Assembly: GCA_007570785.1 (NCBI GenBank)
Contig: ML664159.1
Span: forward strand, 3,265,951 to 3,329,950
Direction: 5' to 3'
DNA: 64,000 nucleotides
Source of the DNA: Antilocapra americana
Taxonomy: Eukaryota; Chordata; Mammalia; Artiodactyla; Antilocapridae
The notes under the pieces are model-generated. The model was not told where the DNA came from. It searched no databases and was given only the letters and a program-made list of their open reading frames with translations. Positions within the stretch are counted from its first letter, which is position 1, and the number at the start of each line of letters is the position of its first letter. Shown piece by piece: positions 24,946 to 36,399 of this stretch. The position numbers were made by a program, and so were the translations under genes.

Positions 24946-26536
24946 AAGACACTGTTCTCCTTACATAGGGCATAGGCTCTGATTATTAGCTTTCTCAAGT
25001 TTGAGAGAGACTGGAAGTACACACGGAAAGGTACCAAGCACTTCAGGGCAGGACTGCATGTGTGAAGGAATTGAGAGGCAACATGAGTTGTCGTAGGTCA
25101 AAAGAGAGAAGGTAACTATGGGCATGGGTAGGCAGGGAAGATTTTCTGGGTAATGGGTATTAAACTGGAGTCCTGGAGAAAAGCAGCCTTTGGTGGAAGA
25201 GAGGCACAAAGAAGGCATTCTAGACAGTTAGTAGGGTATCATTTTGGGGAGGAACAGGCAGGTCATCATTGATATTCTTCTACAATTCCTTTATTAATGA
25301 AGTACTGTGAACACTGTAAATCTTGTCCACACTAAAATCTTATATACAGTGAGTTAGACAAAGGAGGAAATGAAAGAAAACGCCATGAGCTAATGGCTGG
25401 GCATTTACACAACTGTCCCTCTAAGAACTACCACGAATCTAGAGGCGAGTAGGGATTGGGTTGAGAATTTTTCCTTGTTGCCCATCCACAAGGTTTCCTC
25501 CAATACCGTTTAGTATGAAGCCTTTGTAATCCTAACATATATTTAAAGACTGTGTTGTTGTGAGGATATAACAATTTAACAGTGAAAGCTCCCAGCACTG
25601 AACCTATCACATGTGAGGAGCTGGTAGAAGCTTGATCAGACTTGGAAATGCAGGCTTCTCTGCAAAGTTGGGAAGAACCTGGTGTCCTGCTCTCTGCAGT
25701 TTTGGCTGTTGACTTGGTAAAGAGCCACCACTTCTGAACTCTCAGGCTGGGCTTTCAGGGGTAGTGGATCACACTAGAGTTGGGTTCTGATGAGACTTAC
25801 AGATGTCAAGATGGAAACTCTGGAATGACAGGTTGTAAAGGGTCTCACAGTAGGAAAAGTGTCTCTGCAGGCCATATTGCTTTGCTATACATTCCAGACA
25901 TACATTGACTCAAATTCCCTGTTCTCCTCTGTCATCCATTTCTTTGATGTTCAGTGCATGAAATTTAGGATAAACCAAAACTCTGGGGTGACTCCAAGGA
26001 GGGCAGATATCCTGGAGTCATTCTCTTGTGAACATAATCTCCTTAATTCTCTTCCCTCCATCCTCCCCCACATACTGCTGCTTCATGTCCTTCCCCCCAC
26101 CGTCACTGCTTTCCATTTCCAGGTTTATCCTGCTACCTGAAAGAAGAGTGTTCCTATGAAAACTTTTCTAAACTGAAATGGGTATAGGGCAAAGAAGCAA
26201 TTACTTTTTTCAAATAAAAGCAAAAATTCTCTTTGGGTTTCTTTTTGTTAGTGAAAACAAAACTGGAGCTCCATAACCCCCTTTCCACATCCTCAGATTC
26301 AACCAACTATAGAATGAAGTTTGAATTTCGATCTGCAATTAATTGAAATTAACAATGCACAACTAGTCTATAAGGGCCCAACAGAACTACCCCATTTTAT
26401 AAGAGGGACTTGAGGGCTTTTGGTATCCTGGATCCTAGAATCAAGATGACTGTACTAACATAGGTCTTTCCTCAAAGTAAAGAAGTGTAGAGTCAACATT
26501 TGAAAAGTGAGGGATACCTGTATCCTGAAATCAAAT

Positions 26537-29500
26537 TTCAGTTCAGTTCAGATGCTCAGTCATGTCTGATTCTTTGTGACCCCATGGACTGAAGCACGTC
26601 AGGCTTCCCTGTTTATCACCAACTCCTGGACTTTGCTCACACTCATGTCCATTGAGTCAGTGATGCCATCCAATCATCTCATCCTCTGCCACCGCTTCTC
26701 CTTCTGCCTGCAATCTTTCCCAGCATCAGGGTCTTTTCTAGTGACTCAGCTCTTCGCATCAGGTGGCCAAAATATTGGAGCTTCAGCATCAGTCCTTCCA
26801 AAGAATATTCAGGATTGATTTCCTTTAGGATTGACTGGTTTGATTTCCTTGCTGTCCAAGGGACTCTCCAGAGTCCTCTCCAACACCACAGTTCAAAAGC
26901 ATCAGTTATTCATCACTCAACTTTCTTTATGGTCCAACTCTCACATCCATATATGACTACTGGAAAAACCATAGTTCTGACTAGACAGATCTTTGTTGGC
27001 AAGGTTATGTCTCTGCTTTTTAATATGCTGTCTAGGTTTGTCATGGTTTTTCTTCCAAGGAGTAAGTGTCTTCTAATTTCATGGTTGCATTCACCATCTG
27101 CAGTGATTTTGGAGCCCAAGCAAATAGTCTGTCCCTGTTTCCATTGTTTTCTCATCTATTTGCTGTGAAGTGATGGGACCAGATGCAGTGATCGTTTTTT
27201 GAATGTTGAGTTTTAAGCCAACTGTGTCACTCTCCTTTTCCACTTTCATCAAGAGGCTCTTTAGCTCTTCTTCACTTTCTGCCATAAGGGTGTTGTCATC
27301 TGCATATCTGAGATTATTGATAATTCTCCTGGCAATCTTGATTCCAGCTTGTGTTTTGTCCAGCCCTGCATTTCACATGATGCTCTGCATATAAGTTAAA
27401 TAAGCAGGGTGATGATATACAGCCTTAATGTACTCCTTTCCCAATTTGGAACCAGTCCATTGTTGTATGTCCTGTTCTAACTGTTGCTTCTTGAACTGTA
27501 TATAGGTTTCTCAGGAGGCAAGTCAGGTGGTCTGGTATTCCCATCTCTTGAAGAATTTTCCACAGTTTGTTGTGATCTACATGGTCAAAGGCTTTAGCAT
27601 AGTCAATGAAGCAGAAGTAGATGCTCTTCTGGAATTCTCTTTCTTTTTCTATGACCCAACAGATGTTGGCAATTTAATCTCTGGTTCCTCTGCCTTTACT
27701 AAATCCAGCTTGAACAACTGGAAGTTCTCAGTTCATGTACTGTTGAAGCCTAGCTTGGAGAATTCTGAGCATTACTTTGCTAGTGTGTGACATGAGTGCA
27801 ATTGTGTGGAAGTTTGGACATTCTTTGGCATTGCCTTTCTTTGGAATTGGAATGAAAACTGACCTTTTCCAGTCCTGGGGTCACTGCTGAATTTTCCACA
27901 TTTGCTGACATATTGAGTGTAACACTTTCACAACATCATCTTTTACGACTTGACATAGCTCAGCTGGAATTCCATCACCTCTACTACCTTTGTTCATAGT
28001 GATGCTTCCTAAGGCCCACTTGACTTTGGACTCCGGGATGTCTGGCTCTAGGTGAGTGATTACGCCATCGTGGTTATCTGGGTCATTAATATATTTTTTG
28101 TATAGTTCTTCTGTTTATTCTTGCCACCTCTTTTTAATATCTTCTGCTTCTGTTAGGTCCATAGCATTTCTGTCCTTTATTGTGCCCATCTTTGCATAAA
28201 ATATTCCCTTGGTATCTCTAATTTTCTTGAAGAGATCTCTAGTCTTTCCCATTCTATTGTTTTCCTCTATTTCTTTGCACTGATCACTGAGAAAGGCTTT
28301 CTTATCTCTCCTTGCTATTCTTTGGAACTCTACATTCAGATGGGTATATTTTTTCTTTTCTCTTTTACCTTTCACTTCTCTTCTTTTCTCAGCTATTTGT
28401 AAGGCCTCTCCAGACAGGCATTTTGCCTTTTTGCATTTCTTCTTCTTGGGGATAGTTCTGATCACCGTCTCCTGTACAATGTAATGAACCTCTGTCCATA
28501 GTTCTTCAGGCACTCTGTCTATCAGGTCTAATCCCTTGAATCTATTTATTACATTCACTGTACAACCAAGGGATTTGATTTAGGTCATACCTGAATGGTC
28601 TTGTTGCTTTTCCTACTTTCTTCAATTTATGTCTGAATTTTGCAATAAGAAGTTCACGATCTGAGCCACAGTCAGCTCCTGATCCTGTTTTTGCTGACTG
28701 TGTAGAGCTTCTCCATCTTCAGCTGTATATAGTACAATCAATCTGATTTTGGTATTGACCATCTTGTGATGTCCATGTGTAGAGTCTTCTCTTGTGTTAT
28801 TGGAAGAAGGTGTTTGCTATGACCAGTGCCTTCTCTTGGCAAAATTCTGTTAGCCTTTGACTTGCTTCATTTTGTACTCCAAGGCCAAACTTGCCTGTTA
28901 CTCCAGGTATCTCTTCCTGCTTTTGCATTCCAGTCCCCTATGATGAAAAGGACATCTTTGTGTGGTGCTACTTCTAGAAGGTCTTGTAAGTCTTCATAGA
29001 ACCATTCCACCTCAGCTTCTTTGGCATTAGTGGTTGGGGCATAGACTTGTGTTACTGTGATATATAATGGTTTGCCTTGGAAATGAACAGAAGTCATTCT
29101 GTTATTTTTTTGAGACTGCACCCAAGTATTGCATTTTGGTCTCTTGTTGACTATGAGGGCTACTCCATTTTTCTAAGGGATCCTTGTCCACAGTCATAGA
29201 TACAATGGTCATCTGAATTAAATCTGCCCATTCGGGTCCATTTTAGTTCACTGATTACTAAAATGTCAGTGTTCACTCTTGCCATCTCCTGTTTGACCAC
29301 TTTCAATTTACCTTGATTCATGGACCTAACATTCCAGGTTCTTATGCAATCGTTCTTTATAGGATCGGACTTTATTTCCATCACAGTCACATCCACAACT
29401 GAGCATTGTTTTCGCTTTGGCTCAGCCTCTTCATTCTTTCTGAAGCTATTCTCTACTCTTCTCCAGTAAAATATTGAGCACCTATTGACCAGGGGAGTTC

Positions 29501-29599
29501 ATCTTTCAGTGTCCTATCTTCTGCCTTTTCATTCTGTTCATGGGGTTCTCAAGGCAAGAATACTGAAGTGGTTTGCTATTCCTTTCTCCAGTGGACCAC
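26537..29599 (-). mobile_element. Near-full-length BovB LINE
   Basis: About 3.06 kb, close to the usual length of roughly 3.2 kb. Reading the minus strand: a 5' region, then an apurinic-type endonuclease (RSMNQGKLKVVKQ; VYAPTTNAKEAEVEW; FIIGDWNAKAG at about 29000-28900). A linker follows (VPEELWTEVHYIVQE to DLTEAEDIKKRWQE, 28558-28115). The reverse transcriptase is next, with an intact YADD box at 27306-27295 and MAESEEELKSLL. The end is GCESWTIKKVE and the (TGAAC)n-type 3' terminus at 26537. The single ORF is broken by several stops and frameshifts, so it cannot make a whole protein. It lies in the sense orientation of VEPH1. Confidence 0.95.
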
Positions 29600-29627
29600 G
29601 TGTTTATACCTCCCTAATTTTACCTTT

Positions 29628-29790
29628 GGGCTTCTGCAGTGGCTCAGAGGGTAAGGAATCTGCCTACAATTTAGGACACCTGGGTTCAGTCTCTGGGTTG
29701 GGAAGATCCCCTGGAGAAGGAAATGGGTATCCACTCTAGTATTCTTACCTGGAGAAGTCCATGGACAGAGGAGCCTGGCGGGCACCTTTG
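29628..29790 (+). mobile_element. Bov-tA SINE
   Basis: From 'gggcttctgcagtggctcag' to 'gacagaggagcctggcgggc'; it abuts the 5' end of BovB after a short spacer. Confidence 0.9.
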
Positions 29791-30553
29791 CCATACTTTG
29801 CCTTTCACTTCACCTGCCACTTGATTCTTAAAAACAAAGAATAAACACCGTTTCACCACTACTCTCACCATCACCATCAAAACAACCAAAGAACATACCA
29901 CCCATTCAACCAAGCCAGAGGTTAATGCTTTGAGTTAAAACTTTTCTTAAACATAACTTTCTCCCCTATGTCTTTGGCTAGTTGGAAAGATGGACGTGAG
30001 GGAATGGTGACCCCATGCCTGGGGCTTAGGGCTGAGTCAGACGTCCTTTCCCTCTGCTTTCCCCTTGTGCCTTCCTCCTGGCCCTCCCTTCCCCTGCCTT
30101 TTCTCATTTCTCCTATTTACCTCCCCACACAATTCCTAGCCCTCAAAGCTTCCATCCCTGGGTGGGGCCTGAGTCTAACCTCCTACTAAGACCACCTGTG
30201 ACTAACTGTCCCAGTTCTGACGGTGTCCGATCAGAGCAGCCTCCCTGGCACCACACGCACTTAGCAAAGGCATCTTCTAGTCCAAGATCGCAGATTGCTA
30301 GCCACCACACAGTTGCCAGGAGCCACCCTCTCCTTCTCCAGCTTCCCCTGGGTCTTGGCAAGCAAACGGTTCAATGGTTAGTGGCCACCCAGCAGGCTAC
30401 TTAGGGCTCGTACAGTTTTAAAAGATACAGACCTTTTTTCCTATCTTGACACCCTCTCTTTTTCATTTTTTAAAATCTTTTAAATTAATTCTTCTTGGAG
30501 TATGGTTGATTTACTATGTTATGTTAGTTTCAGGTATACAGTAAAGTGAATCA

Positions 30554-30557
<4 letters not shown>

Positions 30558-30592
<35 letters not shown>
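30558..30592. repeat. (TA)n microsatellite
   Basis: About 17 TA units expanded within the L1 3' UTR, where a TATATA-rich stretch is native to the family. Confidence 0.95.
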
Positions 30593-30595
<3 letters not shown>

Positions 30596-30701
30596 CACTC
30601 TTTTATAGTTTCTTTTCCCATATAAGTCAATATGGAGTATTGAGTAGAGTTCTCTGTGTTACACAGCAGGTTCTTACTAGTTATTTATTTTTATATATGC
30701 A

Positions 30702-30921
30702 TATGTGCTAAGTCACTTCAGTTATTTCAGACCCTTTGCAACCCCATGGACTGTGGCCTGCCAGGCTCCTCTGTCCATGGGATTCTCCAGGCAAGAACAC
30801 TAGAGTGGGTTGCCATGCCCGTTTCCAGTGGATCTTTCCAGCCAAGAGATCAAGCCCATGTCCCTTACATCTCCTGGATTGGCAGGCAAGTTCTTTCCCA
30901 CTAGTGCCACCTGGGAAGCCC
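30702..30921 (-). mobile_element. Bov-tA SINE nested in the L1
   Basis: Antisense unit ending 'cacctgggaagcccc'. Flanks share atttttatat(at)g, an imperfect target-site duplication, and the L1 sequence resumes on the far side. Confidence 0.92.
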
Positions 30922-31003
30922 CATTTTTATATGTAGTAGTGTGTATATGTCAATCTCAAACTCCCAATTTATCCCTCCCTGCTTCCCCTTTAGTAACCAT
31001 GAG

Positions 31004-31110
31004 AAAAATATGGAGTGCTTCACAAATTTGCATATCATCCTTGAGCAGGGACCCTGCTAATCTTCTCTGTATTGTTCAAATTTTAGTGTATGTGTTGCTG
31101 AAGCAAGCAC
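31004..31110 (-). pseudogene. U6 spliceosomal RNA retropseudogene
   Basis: A full-length 107-nt copy of U6 snRNA on the minus strand. It begins GTGCTTGCTTCAGCAACACA at position 31110, keeps the central ATACAGAGAAGATTAGCA (the ACAGAGA box), and ends CCATATTTTT. It differs from the conserved U6 sequence at many sites, mostly C-to-T and G-to-A changes at former CpGs. No U6 promoter (TATA or proximal element) precedes it; the 5' end instead sits exactly on a target-site duplication. It is therefore a retrocopy, not a working gene. It is fused downstream to an L1 3' end. Confidence 0.96.
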
Positions 31111-32508
31111 CACCCTCTCTTTTAATCCACAATTGCTGTTATCTTTCTTTCACTTCTCCAGAATTAACTTCAAAATCTAAATGTTTTGCTTGGTTATCCT
31201 GTTATTTAGCCCTGTTGGTTTATCATTTAGATAAAAACATTCATCCTGAAACATAGGCATAAGAAAAGTGCAAGTGTGCTTACCTGGTGTATCAAATAAA
31301 ACTCACCCAATTAATTCAGTCATTTGGCACAAACGAGGCTCCTGTATCTTCCAGTTTTTCAGTCTCTCTAGGATGCTAATTGTTTTTCTTTTGATAGTCT
31401 TATAATTTTGGCCTGAAGTCTAAAATCTGGCCTGCTGGGCTATGTGTCAGATTTGTAAATTAGAGGACATCTGTTTTGAATTTTAACCATCTTTAATTTT
31501 CCTTCATGCTCTCTCTTCCCTTATTCATTTCCCCTTCAGTTGTAAGGGTCAGACTTGGCTAGATGCTTTAGACAAAAGTGCGGATCTCTCTGCTTTGTGG
31601 GGCACAGATTAAAATTACTGAAGCTAAATGGTCACAATGAAGGCTATTCAGAGAAGAGATGTTGGGAGAGAAGCCTTAGCAACCACCCCAGAGAGGATGA
31701 ACAGCTAATACAAAAAAGGGGCAGTCCACACCAGTCTTTTTGAGGTTCCCACCAAATACTTGTAATCGATTAGAAGGAGACTGATGGAGAGGGTTGAAAT
31801 GGATGAAGTATTCTGAATTGAGGGAGCGGCAGAGGTAGCAATGGTGGTGGCAGTATTTGAAGAGCATGGTGACCTTTTATCTCTTAACATTTTTTTCTCT
31901 TTCTTCCTCAGAAAAATAATAAAGAGAGGAGAAATGATTTTTCTAATGCAGACCCATATTTGAACAGTGAGACCCCTCTTTTTCCTCCTATCTATATATC
32001 TCTTAAATTCTTCTTTTCATGAGGAAGTTGTCTATTGCTAATTGGATTGGGCCTACTTTATTAAGAACCATTTTTCCTGTTGGAATGCCTTAATGTAACA
32101 CCCTGTATAACAAGTCTTCCTTTATACAAACCCTTTTCACACATATAATCTCAAAGAGAGTCAGTTGGACTCTTGTAACTTTGCATATGTAGAGGCAAGG
32201 AAGAATGGACAGACTGTTGGCCAGAATACATGTCTGAGCTTTTACATCTGATGCACACGCCAGTCATCACTGGAAGAAACGAGCAGGCTAGCTGTGCAGA
32301 GAATATAAAGTGGCTCCCCCAAGCCCCAGCTGTAAAAGCGCTAAACTGAATTCAGAAACCGCACCATGAAAATTAGCTAACAGTGACCCTGCTTGCACAC
32401 AGATGACAAATCATCCTTTCGTGATGCTGGCTTTGGGTTTCTCGGATAGTGCCCTGTGTAGGCTGTTGCTAGGTGCAAATGTGTTTTTAAAATGGAATAT
32501 GTAGATGG

Positions 32509-32710
32509 CAGAGATTTTCAACTGGGGGTGATTTCTGTCTCTAAGGGGACATTAGCGATGTCTGGAGACATTTTTGGTTATGAGGGGGAGGGTTGCTGCT
32601 AGCATCTGGTGCATAGAAGCCAGGGAAGTGGTAAATATCTCTGGAGTGCACAGGATAGCCCCACAACCAAGGATGAACCAAATTTTAGTAACGCCAAATT
32701 AGAAATTCTG
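32509..32710 (+). mobile_element. MER5A DNA transposon
   Basis: 'gatgtctggagacatttttg' and 'gctagcatctggtgcatag' follow the MER5A consensus; it is nearly full length. Confidence 0.8.
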
Positions 32711-32929
32711 GTGTTATAGGCATCTATACTAGATGTTGAACCAGGCAACAATAGATTTTAATATGCTCAATCAAAAGTATGGTGTTGAGAGACAAGGGCA
32801 CTTGCTACCTGTCTTCCTTGAATGGACAGCTATTGTTGAGATGACCATCTTGGCCAGAAAATATTCTCTGTGTGGAATGGGCAAAGAAGTGCTTCATATG
32901 GGCTCCCCTCCTACTCTGTCTCTCTCTGC

Positions 32930-33780
32930 ATGCGGTCACTCAAGCTAGACATCTCTGGGTTTTCATTCACTCCTCTCTCCTCCTCAGCCCACCTCTCACC
33001 AGTAATTGATTCTTCCTAATTCCAAGCTGTCTCACCATGGAGGGAGCCGACTGCTAAGGCTCCAACAACAGCATCCGGGGCACTCTCTCTCTCGCCAGCC
33101 AAATCCATTCAGGGTTCTACCATGCCAACCACTTCCTCGCTCATCTAGTCCTTTAGCGAAGAAATACTGAATGTCGCTATCTGCTAATTACTGTGTTAGA
33201 AGCAGTGTTCATTCTCTGGGTAAAAATCTTTGCAAGTCAGCATGTTGCTTACAGAACAAACTCCTTGCTTCTCTGTGAATGTGCCTCTGACCTAACTTTT
33301 CAGTTTACTCTCCTGAGCTCCACTGATGTATTCACTCCAGTCACACTGAACCAATTGCTTTTCCTCAGTCTGGGTCACACACTTTTAAGCTCTTTTATCT
33401 CTGCACGTGAGGAGTGTCCTTTGTATTTGGAGTGTCCTTTCAACCCTTATTTGGGGAACTTTCATTCATCCTGTGCAACATGATCTGGTACCTATGCAGA
33501 TGCCTGGCTCTTGGAAGCTACTCAACAAATATGGAATGAATTTAAATTTCATCTTCTTTGTGAAATATTCTTCATTTCCCTGGCTGTATGTCTCTCTTGC
33601 ACCACAGCCTACTATGCCCACTTCCACTAACCCCTCATATGCACTGACTGTGAACCCTTTGAGGAACGGTGTTTCACGTCCTATGTCTTGTTCTGTGTCT
33701 CTTGGGACCTTCAGGCTCTGTACCATGCTGGACATAGAGTGGATCCTTGTGACTAAATCTTCACTATTTTGTGAAGTTGG
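32930..33780 (+). repeat. L2 LINE, composite
   Basis: Ordered L2 pieces run through 'ctgggttttcattcactcct', 'aaactccttgcttctct' and 'gatgcctggctcttggaagc', with a second 3' end near 33725. Part of a 199-codon open frame here is L2 running into a SINE and is not a gene. Confidence 0.65.
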
Positions 33781-33847
33781 CTTCAGTGTTTCTGGAGTGC
33801 CATTTCAGACTGAAAATGATATGCATCATTTGTTAACCCCCAAACTC

Positions 33848-33996
33848 ACAAATGGAGAAGGCAATGGCGACCCACTCCAGTGTTCTTGCCTGGAGAATCC
33901 CAGGGACAGCGGAGTCTGGTGGGCTGCTGTCTATGGGGTCACACAGGGTTGGACACGACTGAAGCGACTTAGCAGCAGCAACAGCAGCAGCAAACT
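33848..33996 (+). mobile_element. Bov-A type SINE with (CAG)n tail
   Basis: Starts 'aatggagaaggcaatggcga', ends 'gactgaagcgacttagcagc' plus CAG-rich repeats. It is little diverged, hence probably young. Confidence 0.9.
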
Positions 33997-34084
33997 CAAA
34001 ATCTGATGCTAGTCTTAAATGTGTCCTGCCCCTTCTCCAGAACTGAAAACCTTCCAATGCATAGGATCTGACATTTTAGTCCAT

Positions 34085-34235
34085 CTTTTATCATTTAGTT
34101 ACTGTGTCGCTTTGGGAAGAGATTTAACCAGTCTCTGAGCCTTTTTTTCTTCCTCTATAAAATCGGAATAATGATAATTGCCCTTCTCAACTTGTAGGGT
34201 GATCATGAGGATCAAATGAGATGATGGATTTGAAA
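34085..34235 (+). repeat. MIR SINE
   Basis: 'accagtctctgagccttttt', 'cctctataaaatcggaataa' and 'atgaggatcaaatgagatga' match MIR. Confidence 0.8.
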
Positions 34236-34327
34236 GTATTTTGTAACTTCTATGGTCATAAAACTTTCCAAGGGCCTCTCTATTCAAAATGTGATAAATC
34301 TAATAAAACACCTCCCTCAATCTTTCA

Positions 34328-34439
34328 TGGTCTAGACTTCTTTTTTTTTTAAATTTATTTATTTTTTTAATTGTTTTTGCCATACATTGTCATGATATCA
34401 CCATGGGTTTACATATGCTTCCCCTGGTCTAGACTTCTT
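34328..34439 (-). mobile_element. Very short L1 3' end insertion with 15-bp duplication
   Basis: An 82-bp L1 3' end (34343-34424, antisense, poly-T side first) is bounded by exact copies of tggtctagacttctt at 34328-34342 and 34425-34439. The insert matches the 3' end of the L1 near 46640-46700. Confidence 0.93.
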
Positions 34440-34574
34440 GAAAGGACTGGATTTATCATATCCACTCTCTCCCTTCAACCCCAGGCATCCTGTTTTATGC
34501 CCATCCATACCACTGGCAGATCACTCATTACAATCATCAGTAATTTTTAAATTGCGAATACCTGTGGACACTTT

Positions 34575-35205
34575 TCTCTCCTTCCTTCATTTGACCTGAC
34601 TCCAGTCTGCCTCCGTCTGAGATGTTCTCTGCACTGAGGCCAGAGCAAGCTGCCTGAAACATGGATTCTGATCATATCCTAATATGTAAAAATCCTACCA
34701 TGACTCCTCACAGCCTCCAGGATAAAATGTAAACTCCTTAAGAAGGTGTGTCATGTCCTGCACCATTTGGTCCTTGCCTATTACTTCATCAGTATTACCT
34801 AATATTGATGCTAACCAGACAGAATGACTTCTGATTTCAGAAAGGGCTGTGCTCTTCCACATACTGCCCCAAAGCCAGTCTGGTGTTATCGAATCATCTT
34901 TCAAGACTTGGTTTCAGATGTCACCTCTTCTGGAAAGCATTCCCTGATTTCAGCTTCCCATTCTTCTCCATTCCATGCAGAAGTAGGTACCCCAATCCGT
35001 GTTCCCCAAACTCCTTGACACAATCATAATTGGCATAATCTTCCCACTATTCTATAATTACCCACTTATTATTTACCTACTCTCTGGACAATGAGCTCTT
35101 TGGATAAAGGAATATGTTTTCTCTATATATGTCTAGCCGTTGGCATAATTCCTGGCATAGCGTAAGTAATGATTTAAATGTTTGTTGAATAAATAAACAA
35201 ATTCT
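34575..35205 (+). repeat. L2 LINE 3' region
   Basis: A long, ordered match: 'cctccaggataaaatgtaaa', 'tcacctcttctggaaagcat', 'gcataattcctggcatagcg' and terminal 'tgtttgttgaataaataaa'. Confidence 0.8.
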
Positions 35206-35469
35206 ATAAACATTATTATTTATACTACATTCTTATTCCTTTACTGTATTTTCTGCACTTTCAAAAGTTGTTTTGGTTACATTCTGGTTTTTACAGCTTT
35301 AGGAAAATTCTGGCAAATGTCATAATTTATTCAGAAGTTACTCTATGCTGAGATAGTAAGTTTGGCTTTCTTTGGGAACTTTGATGCCTACAAAAGAAAG
35401 CATAGCCTTTGGTGCTATGCCTCCATGGGTTCGCAGCAGATCCTGAGGTCCCCAGGAATTCCTGCTCAC

Positions 35470-35690
35470 CTGTCATTTCTGGCCTTGGTGGTTTCCAGTT
35501 GTTGGGTAAGGAGCTTGGCAATGGCAGTGAAGCTGTTGCTCATGCGGAAGATGTCTCTGCTCTGTGGGCCCAGGATGGAGGAGAAGGTGTCCGTGATACT
35601 CTTGATCTCCAGCAGGAGAATATGATGAAATGAGTGCTCCATGCTGGCCAGCTGACTCACCAGGAATGGCAGGCAGCTCCTGGCTCTCTC
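35470..35690 (-). CDS. VEPH1: VEPH1 internal coding exon B
   Basis: The exon encodes 73 full codons plus two bases, starting [14 protein letters not shown] and ending [14 protein letters not shown] plus a split arginine codon (AG|G). It contains the well-conserved stretch [19 protein letters not shown]. It follows exon A in phase 0 and leaves in phase 2, matching exon C. The donor is AG|gtgagc. The acceptor is ttgttcttacag, with a short, weak pyrimidine tract. An old L1 fragment in the opposite orientation begins within roughly 10-25 bases of this acceptor, so the branch point and most of the upstream splicing signal lie in transposon-derived DNA. Helical repeats of the melted N-terminal region end around here. 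No frameshift or stop is present. I am sure of the identity, from the continuous match to the VEPH1 protein order. Confidence 0.94.
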
Positions 35691-35699
35691 CTGTAAGAA

Positions 35700-36395
35700 C
35701 AATGGAGAACGCATACAATTGCTAGTGGGGATGAAAACAGGTGCAGCCATTGAGGAAAGCAATATGGCCGTTCCTCCAAAACCAGAACTACCCTATGATC
35801 CATTAATCCCACTTCTGGGAATCTATACAAAGGAAACAAAATCATTATCTCAAAGAGATACCTGCAGAGCCATGTTCGCAGAAGCATCACTTGCAACAGC
35901 CAAGTCATAGAAGCAACCTAAGTGTCCACTGACAGATGAAGGGGTAAAGAGAATATGGCACATATGCGTGGAATGAAGAGCTATTCAGCCACAAAAAAAA
36001 GAAGGAAATCTCACCATCTGCGACAACATAGATGAATCTGGAGGGCATTATGCCAAGTGAAACAAGTTAGACAGAGAAAAGACAATTAATTACTGGTATC
36101 TCTTATAAGTGGAATCTTTTTTTAAAATAAAGTCAAATTCATAGAAACAGAGACCATAAAAGTGGTTGCCAAGGGCTAGTGGGTGGGGGAAATCAGTAAA
36201 AGTTGGTGAGGGGTATAAACTTTCAGTTATAAGATGAATAGGGGTTTGAGAGGCTAATGCATAACATGGTGACCACAGTTGCTAACACGGTATCATGGAA
36301 CTGAAATTTGCTAAAATATATGGGATAATGGATGGGTTAGTTAAATTGATGAGAGGAATCCTTTGATATATGTATATGTATATCAAATCATCATG
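35700..36395 (+). mobile_element. Old L1 (ORF2 end and 3' UTR) abutting exon B
   Basis: It encodes the diverged L1 hallmark [19 protein letters not shown], then the 3' UTR ('ataagatgaataggggtttg' and so on). The recognisable homology starts by 35714 and plausibly reaches the exon B acceptor at 35691. It is antisense to VEPH1. Confidence 0.85.
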
Positions 36396-36399
36396 CTGT

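Larger units (their letters stand above)
30463..31003 (-). mobile_element. L1 3' UTR part of a U6-L1 chimeric retrocopy
   Basis: On the minus strand this is an artiodactyl L1 3' UTR, 5'-truncated at the 'atggttac' segment that also occurs near 4190 and 10630. It continues through 'gggagggataaattgggag' to an A-rich end at 30463. It is split by a later Bov-tA (30702-30921). Its truncated 5' edge is joined, within about three bases, to the 3' end of a U6 copy in the same orientation. Confidence 0.9.
30450..31123 (-). repeat. Target-site duplication pair bounding the U6-L1 insertion
   Basis: caccctctctttt occurs at 30450-30462 and again at 31111-31123. On the minus strand the upstream junction is GATT|AAAAGAG, a good match to the L1 endonuclease site TT|AAAA. 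The pair encloses U6, L1 and the later SINE, showing that U6 and L1 arrived in one event. Confidence 0.9.
14852..35469 (-). other. VEPH1: VEPH1 intron between exons B and C
   Basis: A 20.6-kb intron, heavily filled with BovB, SINEs, L2 and a U6-L1 retrocopy, listed separately. Long stretches without a recognised repeat are 16905-17745, 17885-18920, 19970-21300, 22070-22690, 23675-24820, 24950-26530, 29795-30440 and 31125-32505. They contain no coding exon or RNA gene I can support. The 24960-25250 part may be a faint antisense L2. Confidence 0.85.

Noticed and set aside
31004..31110. A functional U6 snRNA gene
   Set aside because: It has many substitutions from the nearly invariant U6, no upstream U6 promoter elements, and a target-site duplication touching its 5' end.
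33407..34006. A 199-codon open frame, the longest in the window
   Set aside because: It runs from L2 sequence into a Bov-A SINE. No domain crosses the junction, so the frame is accidental.
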